Below are positions 34,830 through 43,865 of a stretch of 64,000 nt of DNA, in pieces (positions within the stretch are counted from its first letter, which is position 1; every line of letters begins with the position of its first letter). The stretch lies in contig NZ_BMTN01000008.1 of assembly GCF_014649695.1 (NCBI RefSeq), forward strand, positions 186,001 through 250,000, in the 5' to 3' direction. The DNA comes from Streptomyces kurssanovii. Lineage in GTDB: Bacteria; Actinomycetota; Actinomycetes; Streptomycetales; Streptomycetaceae. A model generated the notes under the pieces. That model was not told the origin of the DNA and searched no databases. It saw nothing but the letters and a program-made list of their open reading frames with translations. The translations under genes and the position numbers were made by a program.

Positions 34830-36221
34830 GTGTTCACGGTGCCTTCTTCTTCCTCGCCTTCCCCCGCCCTGTCCGCCTCCCCGGCGCCTTCCGGCCGCCT
34901 CGCGCAGCGCCTGCTGGGCGACCGTTCGCCGTGGCGCTGCCTCAAGTACCCCAGCATGCGCTGGTGGTCCGTCGCGAACTTCGTGTCGAACGCCGGTACG
35001 TGGATGCAGCTCACCGTGCAGAACCTGCTGGTGCTGCAGATCACGGGGTCGGCCGCCGCGACCGGGCTCTCGATGTCCGTGCAGGCCGCGCCCGGGCTGC
35101 TGATGAGCCTCGCCGGCGGCGCCGCCGTCGACCGCTGGCCCCGCAAGCTGACCGCGGCGGTGAGCCAGGCGCTGCTCGGCGCCGTGGCGTTCACGACGGC
35201 GTTCCTCGTGGCGATGGACCAGCTGAACCTGGGTGTCCTGATGGCGCTCGCCGCTGTCACGGGTGTCATCGCCACCGTCGACGGCCCGGCGTGCGCGCTG
35301 CTCGGCAACGACCTCGTCAGGACGGAGGACGTCCCCTCCGCGATCGGCGTGGGCTCGCTGGTGCACAACGCGGGCCGGCTGGCGGGCGCGGCGCTCGCCG
35401 GTGTGACCGTCGGCTTCCTCGGCACGGCCGCCGCCTACGCGGCCAACGGGGTCTCCTTCCTGTTCGTGACCGCCGTCATACCGTTCCTGCGCCCCGTGGC
35501 CGGAGCGGTCCGCGCCCGATCGGAGCGCCCGGCCGAGAAGGCCGCCGCCACGGAGGATCCGGGCGAGGACATGAGCATGCGCGAGGGCCTGAGGTACTTC
35601 ATGCGCAGGCCGCGGCTGGTCGCGCTCGCCGGGATCACCGGGCTGAGCGCCGTCTTCGGACGGAACTACCAGCTCACGCTCGCCGTGCTCGTGGTCGGGC
35701 CGCTGGCCGGCGGCGCCGGAGCCTTCGGCACCGTGTCCACCGTGCTCGCCGTCGGCGGCATCCTGGGCGCCGTGCTCGGAGCCCGGCTGCGCAAGCCGTC
35801 CGTGCGGCTGGTGGGCGCCCTCGCGGCGGCCGGCGGTGTCCTGCAGATCGTCGCGGGTCTCTCGCCGTCGCTCGCGATACTGCTGGTCATCGTGCTGCCT
35901 ATGGCCCTCGTGGAGTCGGTCTCCGACACCGCGGGCACCACCGTGCTCCAGACCGATCCGCCGCCGCACATGCGGGGCCGTGTGCTGGGCGTCTGGGGCA
36001 GTGTCCGTACGCTCTGGGGCCTCGCGGGTCCCCCGGCGCTCGGGCTGCTGATGGAGCTGGCAGGTGCGCGCGGCGCCCTCGTGACCGGCGGACTGCTGAT
36101 CGCGGGCGCGATCGGCGCGGGCTACGTGCTCCGGGAACGCCGGGTCACCGCGAAGCCGGTGGTCGTACGGACCGGGGAGCCGGTGCTGACCGGTCAGCCC
36201 GGTCTGAGCACGGCCGCCTGA
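34830..36221 (+). CDS. MFS transporter (enterobactin-exporter-like)
   Basis: About 463 residues with roughly twelve membrane helices. The conserved early stretch SVANFVSNAGTWMQLTVQNLLV and the loop GGAAVDRWPRKL (MFS motif A) are typical of the EntS/MFS_3 group of actinobacterial exporters. A central polar loop (about 210-245) separates the two six-helix halves. Substrate is unknown. The start is uncertain; GTG at 34830 is the first plausible one ahead of the conserved region, with no strong ribosome site. The 3' end overlaps the convergent GT9 gene by 28 nt. Confidence 0.85.
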   Translation: MFTVPSSSSPSPALSASPAPSGRLAQRLLGDRSPWRCLKYPSMRWWSVANFVSNAGTWMQLTVQNLLVLQITGSAAATGLSMSVQAAPGLLMSLAGGAAVDRWPRKLTAAVSQALLGAVAFTTAFLVAMDQLNLGVLMALAAVTGVIATVDGPACALLGNDLVRTEDVPSAIGVGSLVHNAGRLAGAALAGVTVGFLGTAAAYAANGVSFLFVTAVIPFLRPVAGAVRARSERPAEKAAATEDPGEDMSMREGLRYFMRRPRLVALAGITGLSAVFGRNYQLTLAVLVVGPLAGGAGAFGTVSTVLAVGGILGAVLGARLRKPSVRLVGALAAAGGVLQIVAGLSPSLAILLVIVLPMALVESVSDTAGTTVLQTDPPPHMRGRVLGVWGSVRTLWGLAGPPALGLLMELAGARGALVTGGLLIAGAIGAGYVLRERRVTAKPVVVRTGEPVLTGQPGLSTAA

Positions 36222-37234
36222 TCCGCCCGCGGCCCCGCCCCGGGCAGCGGCAGGCTGCGTACGGCCTCGAGCACCTCCTCGACGGTGATGCGCAGCAGCC
36301 GCTCGTCGGGCCGGTCGCCGTGGGCGTCGCCGGGGCGCGGCGGGTCGTCGGCGTCCGGGTGCCAGAGCACCCTGTGGCGCGGCCGGGCGGGCGGGCCCCA
36401 CAGCCGGGGCGCCACCGGGCCGAAGAGGGTGACGGACGGTGTGCCGAGGGCCGCCGCCAGATGGGCGAGCCCGGTGTCCCCCACCACCACGCAGCGGGCC
36501 TCCGCGACGAGTGCCATGAGCACGTCGAACGGGACGTCGCCGCCCGCACCGCCGAGCACGGCCCCCTGGGGCAGCCCGGCGAGGCCTGCCACCGAGGCGG
36601 CCGGCCGGGCCTCCGCCGCCCCGGCCGTCACCACGACACGGTGCCCGGCACGGTGCAGCCCACGTGCCACGGCGGCGAACCGCTCCATGGGCCAGCGGCG
36701 GGCCGCGGCGTCGGCGCCCGGATGCACGACCACGGCTCCCGGCGCGGGCGAGCGGGTGGCGGGCGGCGGCACGGACAGGTCCTCGGGGTCGGCCGGCAGG
36801 CCGTGTCCCTCGAGCAGCCGGCACCAGCGCTCCCGCTCGTGCTCGTCGTCCCGCCACACCGGGCCGTCCGGCAGCCCGTACGCGTAGAGGTCGCGAGGGC
36901 CCAGCCCGGCGAGCAGCCCGCGGCTGGCCGGGCCGTTCCCGTGCAGGTCCACGGCGATGTCCGGCGGGGGGCCGGCCCAGTCCAGCTCCGCCGGTACGGC
37001 CCTGCCGGGCGCGGACGCGGGCAGCAGCCGGTCGACGAGCCCCGTCGCCGCGGCGGCCGTCGCCAGCCGGGCGGGCGCGGCCAGCACGAGGTCGTGTCCG
37101 GGCAGCCCCCGCCGCAGGGCCCGCAGGGCGGGTACGGCGGCCAGCAGATCGCCGAGGCCGAGTGCGCGCAGCACCAGGACGCGGGGTCGCGGGCTCGTCG
37201 GAGTGCTCGGGCTCTCGCCGGTGCGGCTGCTCAT
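36194..37234 (-). CDS. GT9 heptosyltransferase-family glycosyltransferase
   Basis: 346 residues, GT-B fold. N-terminal RVLVLRALGLGDLLAAVPALRALRR is the ADP-heptose:LPS heptosyltransferase family opening, and the C-terminal half has VVVHPGADAAARRWP and VVGDTGLAHLAAALGTPSVTLFG for the nucleotide sugar. It probably adds a heptose to a surface glycan. ATG 37234 (AAGGAG, 5-nt spacer) is chosen. A second in-frame ATG at 37369 with its own G-rich site would add 45 low-complexity residues and lies in a 39-nt repeat array. Last gene of the glycan operon, overlapping the convergent MFS gene by 28 nt. Confidence 0.85.
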   Translation of the reverse strand: MSSRTGESPSTPTSPRPRVLVLRALGLGDLLAAVPALRALRRGLPGHDLVLAAPARLATAAAATGLVDRLLPASAPGRAVPAELDWAGPPPDIAVDLHGNGPASRGLLAGLGPRDLYAYGLPDGPVWRDDEHERERWCRLLEGHGLPADPEDLSVPPPATRSPAPGAVVVHPGADAAARRWPMERFAAVARGLHRAGHRVVVTAGAAEARPAASVAGLAGLPQGAVLGGAGGDVPFDVLMALVAEARCVVVGDTGLAHLAAALGTPSVTLFGPVAPRLWGPPARPRHRVLWHPDADDPPRPGDAHGDRPDERLLRITVEEVLEAVRSLPLPGAGPRADQAAVLRPG

Positions 37235-37435
37235 CTCGTCTCCTTCGGCGCCCCGGGCCGTGCGGCTGATGAGGTGCGCGGGTCTCGTCTCCTTCGGCAC
37301 CCCCGGGTCTTGGGCCGACGAGGTGCGCAGGTCTCGTCTCCTGCGGTGCCGGGCCGTGCGGCTGCTCATCTCGTCCCCCCTACGGCCCCGGGCCGTGCGG
37401 CGGACGAGGTGCGCAGGCCCGGCCGGCGCGGTGCC
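37221..37435. repeat. 39-nt repeat array over the GT9 start
   Basis: Units begin at 37221, 37260, 37317, 37356 and 37395; period 39 nt (13 codons) apart from an 18-nt insertion in the second. Units 37221 and 37356 are almost identical and each carries, on the minus strand, a purine-rich site, ACGAG and an ATG followed by SSRT codons. It also fills most of the 213-nt gap to hldE. Confidence 0.75.
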
Positions 37436-37447
37436 GTTCGTGGTCGA

Positions 37448-38857
37448 TCAGCGTGGCGGGGTGCGGACCGGCTTCGCCGACTCGGCCGCGCGGTGGGCGA
37501 GCAGCGTGGTGGAGCGGCCGTCGAGGTAGGGCAGGACGACCGCCTGCCCGCCCCAGGCACGTACCACGTCGGCCTCCGGCAGGTCCTCCACGGAGTAGTC
37601 GCCGCCCTTGACCCACACATCGGGCCGCAGCCTGCTGAGCAGTGCGATCGGCGTGTCCTCCTCGAAGACGGCGACGGCGTCGACGCTGCCCAGACCGGCG
37701 AGCACCCGCACCCGGTCCTCCACCGGATTGAGCGGGCGCCCCGGCCCCTTGCGGCGCGTGATCGACGCGTCGGAGTTGACGCAGACGATCAGGCAGTCGC
37801 CGATGCGCCGGGCGCTCTCCAGCAGCCCCACGTGCCCGGCGTGCAGCAGGTCGAAGCAGCCGCCGGTGGCGACCACGGTGCCGCCGCGCGCGCGGACGCT
37901 GTCCACGAGCGCGAACGGGTCCGTCGGCGCCGTCGGCGGAGTCCGGCCTGCGAACGCCGTCCGCCACAGCTTCGGATTGCCGGCGCCGCCCGCCGCCACG
38001 AAGGCCGCCGCGCGGGCCACGCCGCGCTGCACCGCCTCCTCCGGGAGCGCGCCGTCCGCCAGGGCGGTGGCGGTGGCCGCGGCGAAGCAGTCACCCGCGC
38101 CGCAGGGGTCGCCATCGGCCCGGTAGGGGGCGGGGACGAGCATGGGGGTGCCTCCACCCGGCCGGGTCAGCAAAACGCCGCGTTCGCCCAGGGTGACGGC
38201 GACGGTCGCCGCCGTCCAGCGGTCCGCCAGCCGCGAGCCGCGTTCGGCGAAGTCACGCAGCGAGGGCTCCTCGTCGGCGGGAGAGCCGGTGAGCGAGCGG
38301 ACCTCGGCGGCGTTCGGGGTGACGATCCGGGCACCGGGGACCGGGGCGGCGCCACGGGGGTGCGGGTCCCAGACCAGCTGAGTGCGGTGGGCGGTCTCCG
38401 CCAGCTGCTCGCGGACGGCGTCGGCGGTGTGCCTGCCGTAGTCGGCGACGAGCACGGCCTCTGCCTCTGCCAGCGCCGCGCCCACCGAACTGTCGGGACT
38501 GCCGGGTGTGCCGCCGCCGCGGTCGATGCGTACGAGGGGCCGTCCGCCCGCCAGCACACGGGTCTTGACCGGCAGGGTTCCGCTCAGCGGCAGTTCGACC
38601 AGCCGGACGCGGCCCGTCAGCGCCCGGCGTACCGCCTCGCTGGCCGGGTCGTCGCCGAGGGCGGTGACCAGGACCACCTCGCGGCCGTCCTGGGCGGCCA
38701 GGGCGGCGGCGAGACCGGCCCCGCCGGGCCTTCGGTGCTTCCCGCGCACGTCGACGACGGGGGCGGGCGCGTCCGGCGCCAGGCGCTCGGCGACGCCTTC
38801 GATGTCCTCGTCGAGGAGCACGTCCCCGACGACCACCAGGGGGCCCCTGCCGGTCAT
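37448..38857 (-). CDS. hldE: bifunctional heptose-7-phosphate kinase/heptose-1-phosphate adenylyltransferase HldE
   Basis: 469 residues. The N-terminal PfkB-type kinase (about 1-310; VVVGDVLLDEDIEG, GAGD 253-256) makes heptose 1,7-bisphosphate. The C-terminal nucleotidyltransferase (about 325-469; GGCFDLLHAGH 332-342) makes ADP-heptose. Both modules are complete. The GAGD Asp and the H-x-G-H-type site (H339, H342) are present. ATG with GGAGG 5 nt upstream overlaps the gmhA stop (ATGA). This is a lipopolysaccharide-type enzyme in a Gram-positive; here it should supply sugar for the GT9 enzymes of the operon. Confidence 0.92.
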   Translation of the reverse strand: MTGRGPLVVVGDVLLDEDIEGVAERLAPDAPAPVVDVRGKHRRPGGAGLAAALAAQDGREVVLVTALGDDPASEAVRRALTGRVRLVELPLSGTLPVKTRVLAGGRPLVRIDRGGGTPGSPDSSVGAALAEAEAVLVADYGRHTADAVREQLAETAHRTQLVWDPHPRGAAPVPGARIVTPNAAEVRSLTGSPADEEPSLRDFAERGSRLADRWTAATVAVTLGERGVLLTRPGGGTPMLVPAPYRADGDPCGAGDCFAAATATALADGALPEEAVQRGVARAAAFVAAGGAGNPKLWRTAFAGRTPPTAPTDPFALVDSVRARGGTVVATGGCFDLLHAGHVGLLESARRIGDCLIVCVNSDASITRRKGPGRPLNPVEDRVRVLAGLGSVDAVAVFEEDTPIALLSRLRPDVWVKGGDYSVEDLPEADVVRAWGGQAVVLPYLDGRSTTLLAHRAAESAKPVRTPPR

Positions 38858-39519
38858 GACAACCTCCGGCGGGCGGCGGCGGCCTGGGTGGCGGCCGCGC
38901 CCGGCGCGTGCCGCAGGGTCTTCGCGGGCGGCACCGGCGCGGCCGTCGCCTCGTCGAAGGACTCGCACAGCAGGTGTACGGCGACGAGGTGCGCCTCCTG
39001 CACGGTGGCGGCGGAGTCGGTGTCGATGCACAGGGCGTCGTCGGCGAGGTCCGCCAGCGGATTGGGGCGGGGGCCGGTCATGGCCCACACCAGCAGTCCG
39101 GCGGCCCGTCCGGTCTCCGCCGCGCCGGTCAGGTTGGCGCTGCGGCCCGAGGTGGACAGCAGCAGCAGGACGTCGCCGGGGCGGCCGTGCGCGGCGACCT
39201 GTCGGGCGTAGACGTGCTCGAAGCCGTAGTCGTTGCCGATCGCCGTGATGCTGGAGGTCTCCGCGTGCAGCGCGATGGCGGAGTGGGCGGGGCGCTCGTC
39301 GCGGTAGCGGCCGACCAGTTCGGCGGTCAGATGCTGGGCCTGGGCGGCGCTGCCGCCGTTGCCGGCGGCCAGCAGACGGCCCCCGACGGGCAGGACGGCG
39401 GCGAGGTGGTGGCCCCATCGGGCGACCTGGTCGATGCCCTCCCGGCGGAACCGGCCGAGGGCGTCCTGGAGCGACCGGCAGTGCCGGTGCGCGGCCTCCG
39501 TGGCAAGTGGTTCGCTCAT
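38854..39519 (-). CDS. gmhA: sedoheptulose-7-phosphate isomerase GmhA
   Basis: 221 residues, SIS fold. GNGGSAAQ (53-60) binds sugar phosphate; H63, E67, Q174 and H182 fall exactly two residues after the catalytic/zinc residues H61, E65, Q172 and H180 known for E. coli GmhA. STSGRSANL is the second phosphate loop. It converts sedoheptulose 7-phosphate to D-glycero-D-manno-heptose 7-phosphate, first step of ADP-heptose synthesis. The C-terminal 25 residues are an Ala/Arg-rich extension. Coupled to hldE by ATGA. Confidence 0.92.
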   Translation of the reverse strand: MSEPLATEAAHRHCRSLQDALGRFRREGIDQVARWGHHLAAVLPVGGRLLAAGNGGSAAQAQHLTAELVGRYRDERPAHSAIALHAETSSITAIGNDYGFEHVYARQVAAHGRPGDVLLLLSTSGRSANLTGAAETGRAAGLLVWAMTGPRPNPLADLADDALCIDTDSAATVQEAHLVAVHLLCESFDEATAAPVPPAKTLRHAPGAAATQAAAARRRLS

Positions 39520-39674
39520 GCTGGCCGGGTCGTGCGCGCGTCCCTGGGGACGGCGGCCGTACCCGCACCTCCTTCGGGCGTCGGTCTCTTCGGACGTCGG
39601 TGGCGGCGGTCACCGGTGGCGCCGGGTCCGGACGGCACCGCGGTGCGGGCGGTCCGGCGCGCCGGCCAGGGCTG

Positions 39675-40937
39675 TCAGACCACCCTTGTCGTCCCGGTCA
39701 CCCGGGCGAGGGCCGGCCGGGCGGCCAGGACCCCCAGGTAGGCGGCTTCGGTGCCGGCGGCGACCCGTGCCCAGCCGAACCGGCTCAGCACGCGGCGGCG
39801 GCCGGCCTCGCCGCAGGCCTCCCGCAGGCGGGGGTCAGCGAGCAGTTCGGCCACGGCACGGGCGAGGGCCTCAGGGTCACGGGGCGGCACGAGCCGTCCG
39901 GTGGCCGGGTCCGCGACGGTGTCGAGCTGGCCGCCGACGGCGGTGGCGACGACCGGCCTGCCGCAGGCCATGGCCTCCAGCGGCACGATGCCGAAGGGCT
40001 CGTAGTCCCCGGGGCAGAGCACCACGTCGGCAGAGCGGATCAGCGGCGCCACCTCCTCGCTCGGGACGCCTCCGGTGAAGTGGACCCGGTCGGCCACACC
40101 GAGGCCGTGGGCCAGGTCGCGCAGCCGGCGCACCTCGTGGTCCTCGTCGAGCCGGCCGGGCGGGGGGCCGCCGACCACCAGCAGGTCCACGCCGGGCAAT
40201 TTTGTCAGCGCGGTGATGGAGACCGCCGCTCCCTTGCGGGGGACCAGCCGGCCGAGCTGGATCAGCCGGTGGGCGTGGGCCCCGCGGGCGGCGGCCGGTC
40301 CGTGCGGGGTGAACTGGTCGGTGTCGACGCCGCACGGCACGACACCGACGCGCTCCGGCGGGATGCCCATGGCCGCCAGTTCCGCGACCTCGTCGCGGCA
40401 GGTGGCCAGGATCCGGTCGCAGCCGGCGCCGACCTCCTTCTCGCAGGCGATCCGTGCCGGCGGGCTGGTGTCCGCGTGCCGCTGGTGCCTGCGCTTGACC
40501 GTGCCGAGCGCGTGGAAGGTGTGCACCAGCGGCAGCCTCAGCTCGCGGGTGGCGTACAGGGCGGCCATCCCCGACATCCAGAAGTGCGAGTGCACCAGAT
40601 CGGGCGGATCGCTCTGCCAGTCACGCACCAGGTGACGGCCGAACCCCAGCATGTGCGGCAGGAGTTCGTCCTTGGGTATCTCCTCCGGCGGACCCGCCGG
40701 CACATGGCGCACCTCGACGCCGCCGCGCAGCCGCACCCGGTCCGGCAGTTCCCGTGCGTCCCGCCGGGTGTAGACGGTGACCCGGTGGCCGCGGTCGGCG
40801 AGCGCGCCCGCCAGCCGGGCGACGTGGACGTTCTGCCCGCCGGCGTCCACTCCGCCGAGTACGGCGAGCGGGCTGGCGTGCTCCGAGACGAGCGCGATCG
40901 ACAGCGCTTCGGTTCCGATGGCATCGCTGTAGGTCAT
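39675..40937 (-). CDS. GT4 glycosyltransferase
   Basis: 420 residues, GT-B fold. The N-terminus has SPLAVLGGVDAGGQNVHV, like sucrose-phosphate-synthase/GT4 enzymes that bind acceptor and sugar nucleotide; the C-terminal domain has RLVPRKG, DYEPFGIVPLEAMACGRPVV with the E-x7-E donor motif and a terminal Rossmann helix. Product and donor are unknown. It overlaps the upstream GT-B gene by 4 nt and is 155 nt from gmhA. Confidence 0.88.
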   Translation of the reverse strand: MTYSDAIGTEALSIALVSEHASPLAVLGGVDAGGQNVHVARLAGALADRGHRVTVYTRRDARELPDRVRLRGGVEVRHVPAGPPEEIPKDELLPHMLGFGRHLVRDWQSDPPDLVHSHFWMSGMAALYATRELRLPLVHTFHALGTVKRRHQRHADTSPPARIACEKEVGAGCDRILATCRDEVAELAAMGIPPERVGVVPCGVDTDQFTPHGPAAARGAHAHRLIQLGRLVPRKGAAVSITALTKLPGVDLLVVGGPPPGRLDEDHEVRRLRDLAHGLGVADRVHFTGGVPSEEVAPLIRSADVVLCPGDYEPFGIVPLEAMACGRPVVATAVGGQLDTVADPATGRLVPPRDPEALARAVAELLADPRLREACGEAGRRRVLSRFGWARVAAGTEAAYLGVLAARPALARVTGTTRVV

Positions 40938-41899
40938 GCGCGCACCTCCGTCATCAGTCGCTCCCAGTCGTCCAGGAAGCGTTTGAGTCCGTAACGCTGC
41001 AGCGCCGCCTGTCGGGCGCGGGCGCCGTCGGCCGCCGCCGCCTCCGGTTCCTCGAGGTACCGGCGTACGGCGCGGGCGAGGACGTCGGGCCGGGTGGACA
41101 GCGTCCCGGTGCCGGGCGGCACCGCCTCGACGGCCTCCGTGGTGGCGAGGGCGACGACCGGCATGCCCAGATGCATCGCCTCCAGCAGCGAGAGACCGAG
41201 GGAGGTCCAGCGCACCGGGTGCAGATACAGACGGCGTTCGGCCATCGCGCCGTGCAGTTCCCGCTGCGGCAGGTCGGCCGTGCGGCAGCGGTCCGGCGGC
41301 AGGCCGAGATGTTCCGCCAGGCCGTCGGTGCGCATGCCGAACACATCGAGCGGGGCGGCTTCCGCGAACCCGGTCAGCAGATCGGTCCCCGTCCAGCGGC
41401 CGCGTCGTACGGGCTCGTTGACCACGACGGCCGCACGTGCCAGCCGCCCCGTGTACAGATGTCCGGGGTCGACGATGCCGTGCTCGACGACCGCGGTCCT
41501 GGTCGAACCGTTGTCCCAGAACAGCCGGTTGAAGTGCGTGACATGAACCAGCGTCAGGTCGTCGCGGTCGGCGAACGGGTGCCGGGTGACGGGTACGTCG
41601 CCGTCCGGCGCGTTGTGCTCGAGGTAGACGGCCGGTATGTCGCGACCGGGCCGGCGTCCGCCGAGCCACCGCTCGGCGAGCTCCATCTCGTGCGGCCGCT
41701 GCAGCACGACGAGATCGACCTGCGCGTCGCGCAGCTGCTCCGGCGTCGTCTCCCGCACCGTGTCCGGCCAGTCGAAGGTACGGGCCCGCCCGAGCCCGTC
41801 CGGGTCGCGGCCGGGTGTGACCGGAACGAGATACGTGTGTGGGCCCTGCACGAACGCCGTCGTCCAGGAACCGTGCACATGCCACAGCAGAATGTTCAT
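40934..41899 (-). CDS. GT-B glycosyltransferase
   Basis: 321 residues. The N-terminal MNILLWHVHGSWTTAFVQG and the C-terminal YLHPVRWTSLGLSLLEAMHLG followed by PVVALATTEA are the donor-site region of GT4-like enzymes, though the protein is shorter than average. VVLQRPHEMELAERWLGG and TLVHVTHFNRLFW are distinctive. Acceptor unknown. It overlaps its neighbours on both sides by 4 nt, so it is produced in step with them. Confidence 0.82.
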   Translation of the reverse strand: MNILLWHVHGSWTTAFVQGPHTYLVPVTPGRDPDGLGRARTFDWPDTVRETTPEQLRDAQVDLVVLQRPHEMELAERWLGGRRPGRDIPAVYLEHNAPDGDVPVTRHPFADRDDLTLVHVTHFNRLFWDNGSTRTAVVEHGIVDPGHLYTGRLARAAVVVNEPVRRGRWTGTDLLTGFAEAAPLDVFGMRTDGLAEHLGLPPDRCRTADLPQRELHGAMAERRLYLHPVRWTSLGLSLLEAMHLGMPVVALATTEAVEAVPPGTGTLSTRPDVLARAVRRYLEEPEAAAADGARARQAALQRYGLKRFLDDWERLMTEVRA

Positions 41900-42930
41900 C
41901 GTCGTGCTCCTCGCTCCTTGTCCGTGGCGACGAGGGCCGCCACCGCGGCGAGCACCTCCGCGTTGCCGACCCCGTCGAGGCAGGGGTGCCCGGCCACGGG
42001 ACACTTCCGGGCGCGGCTGCCCGCACACGGTGCCCGCTGGTCACCCAGCAGTACGTGCGGGACGTTGTAGGGGCGCCAGCGGTCGGCCGGCACCACGGGT
42101 GCGAACAGGCAGGCCACCGGCGTGCCGACCGCGGCCGCGAGGTGACCCGGGCCGGTGTTGCCGACCACGGCCACCCGCGCCCCGGCGAGCACGCCCGCCA
42201 GTTGGGGGAGGGACGTCATCCCGCCCAGGTCCAGCGCGTGGTCCGCCGCGACCTGGGCGGTCAGGTCCTTCTCCGCCCGGCCTCCCGTCACCACGACGCG
42301 GTGGCCGGCGGCGGAGAGCGCGGCGGCGGCCTCGGCCGCCCGCTCCGCGCTCCAGGCCCGGGCGGGGACGGCGGCGCCGGGGTGCAGCACCACGTACGGT
42401 TCCGGCCCGGTCAGATGCGCGGTCCCGGGCGGCGCGCTGACGCGCAGGGAGCCGTCGTCACCGGGCGGCAGGGCGAAGCCCGAGTCCAGGGCGAGGTCCA
42501 GCGCGGCGCGGGCCTCGTGGCGGCGCGGCCTGCGGTGGTGCCTCAGGTCAAGCAGCGCACCGGGGTAGTCCTCGCAGTCGGCCGCGGTCCAGCCGACGCC
42601 CGCGAGCTTCAGGAGCAGCGCGATCGGAAGGGGGCTCTGATGGTGGGAGACGAGGATCAGTGCCCGGTCGTAGCGGCCGGCCCGCAGCCTCTCCACCAGT
42701 TCCAGCGTCACCTCGTACGACACGGGCGCCGGCTCCAGTCCCACCCAGGGGGCGTCGTGGACCAGCACCTCGTCGACGCCGGGCAGCAGTTGCGCGGCGT
42801 GGACGCCGAGCGGTCCGCAGAGCAGCGCGGTGTGCGAGGAACCGGCGGCGACGGCGCGCACGGCGGGTCCGGCCAGCAGCACGTCCCCTGCGCTGTCGAG
42901 CCGCACGACCAGCGTCCTGGGCCTGTTCAC
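41896..42930 (-). CDS. second GT9 heptosyltransferase-family glycosyltransferase
   Basis: 344 residues, GT-B fold, paralogous to the GT9 gene at 36194. N-terminus RTLVVRLDSAGDVLLAGPAVRAV; C-terminal VVLHPGAAVPARAWS, VVGNTGPGHLAAAVGTPVACLF. A Cys-containing tail (CAGSRARKCPVAGHPCL) near residues 305-322 is also found in GT9 proteins such as WaaF/WaaQ types. GTG at 42930 overlaps the gmhB stop. Likely a second heptose transfer to the same glycan. Confidence 0.86.
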   Translation of the reverse strand: MNRPRTLVVRLDSAGDVLLAGPAVRAVAAGSSHTALLCGPLGVHAAQLLPGVDEVLVHDAPWVGLEPAPVSYEVTLELVERLRAGRYDRALILVSHHQSPLPIALLLKLAGVGWTAADCEDYPGALLDLRHHRRPRRHEARAALDLALDSGFALPPGDDGSLRVSAPPGTAHLTGPEPYVVLHPGAAVPARAWSAERAAEAAAALSAAGHRVVVTGGRAEKDLTAQVAADHALDLGGMTSLPQLAGVLAGARVAVVGNTGPGHLAAAVGTPVACLFAPVVPADRWRPYNVPHVLLGDQRAPCAGSRARKCPVAGHPCLDGVGNAEVLAAVAALVATDKERGARR

Positions 42931-43865
42931 CGCCACTCCTCGCGTACGAAGGCCGGCAGGCACGTCGAGAGCGCCGTGCCCCTGCTCCCGTCGCCCCGCC
43001 CGCCGCCGGCCCGGTCCGGCACACGCATCGGCGCCGTCGCCGTGCCGAGGGCCGCCGCCACGGCGGGCACCGGTGTCCCGCCGACAGGAAGGAGGCGGGT
43101 CAGCCGGTCGCGCCGCTGCTCGGGCCCGGCGGTCCGGTCCGCCTCCGCCGGGGGCCGGGCGGCGCCCCGTGACGTCACCGCACGGTCCGGGCGGTCCGCC
43201 CCGGCCTGTGCCTTCGGCTTGCCGCACCGTGCTGCCGGGTCCAGGACGAGTCGTACCGCGCGCAGCAGGTCGGGCGCGGTCTCGGGCGCGGCCGCGATCT
43301 CCTCGGGCCGGGTGGCCGCTGTGGGCACCAGGACCCCTCGCGCGCCCGCGGCGAGCGCGGCCGTCACGTCGGAGCCGATGTCGCCGATGACGACGGTGCG
43401 CGACGGGCACACGCCGAGACGTTCGCACGCGGCCAGGACGAGTCCGGGCGCGGGCTTGCGGCACCGGCAGCCGTCGTCCGGCCCGTGCGGGCAGACGGCC
43501 CACACGGCGAACGGCCCGAGCAGCGCGTCGATCCGCCGCTGCACCGCCGACACCTGACGGAAGGTCAGCTTCCCTCTGGCCACGCCCGACTGATTGCTGA
43601 CGACGCCCACCGGCATGCCCAGCGCGCGCAGGGCGGCCAGGGCCTCCCAGGCGGACGGCATCGGCACGACACGTGTCGGATCGCCGTTGTAGGGGACGTC
43701 GACGACGAGTGTGCCGTCGCGGTCGAAGAGGACCGCGTCGGGCAGGTCGGCGGCGTCCGGCGGCAACGGGGTGCCGCGCGACGCCGGCGGGCCGTGGAAG
43801 AGCCACGGGCCGGTGCCGCGCCGCTCCGGTCCCTTGTGGGGCCGGGCCTGCGAGGAGTGGCTCAT
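42927..43865 (-). CDS. gmhB: HAD phosphatase, heptose-1,7-bisphosphate phosphatase GmhB-like
   Basis: 312 residues; the catalytic part (about 40-215) is the GmhB/histidinol-phosphatase HAD-IIIA family: FDRDGTLV with nucleophile D48 and D50, VSNQSGVARG, zinc-loop CPHGPDDGCRCRKP and GDIGSDV. It removes the 7-phosphate of heptose bisphosphate between the two HldE steps. A C-terminal extension of about 100 residues, rich in Arg, Pro and Ala, is not part of the family and is of unknown use. ATGA overlap with the GT2 gene upstream and GTGA with the GT9 gene downstream. Confidence 0.88.
   Translation of the reverse strand: MSHSSQARPHKGPERRGTGPWLFHGPPASRGTPLPPDAADLPDAVLFDRDGTLVVDVPYNGDPTRVVPMPSAWEALAALRALGMPVGVVSNQSGVARGKLTFRQVSAVQRRIDALLGPFAVWAVCPHGPDDGCRCRKPAPGLVLAACERLGVCPSRTVVIGDIGSDVTAALAAGARGVLVPTAATRPEEIAAAPETAPDLLRAVRLVLDPAARCGKPKAQAGADRPDRAVTSRGAARPPAEADRTAGPEQRRDRLTRLLPVGGTPVPAVAAALGTATAPMRVPDRAGGGRGDGSRGTALSTCLPAFVREEWR

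Noticed and set aside
34568-39211. Very long plus-strand open frame (over 1500 codons)
   Set aside because: It runs antisense through the GT9, hldE and gmhA genes, all of which have conserved motifs. Its translation is Arg/Ala/Gly/Pro-rich with no domain; open only because of high GC.
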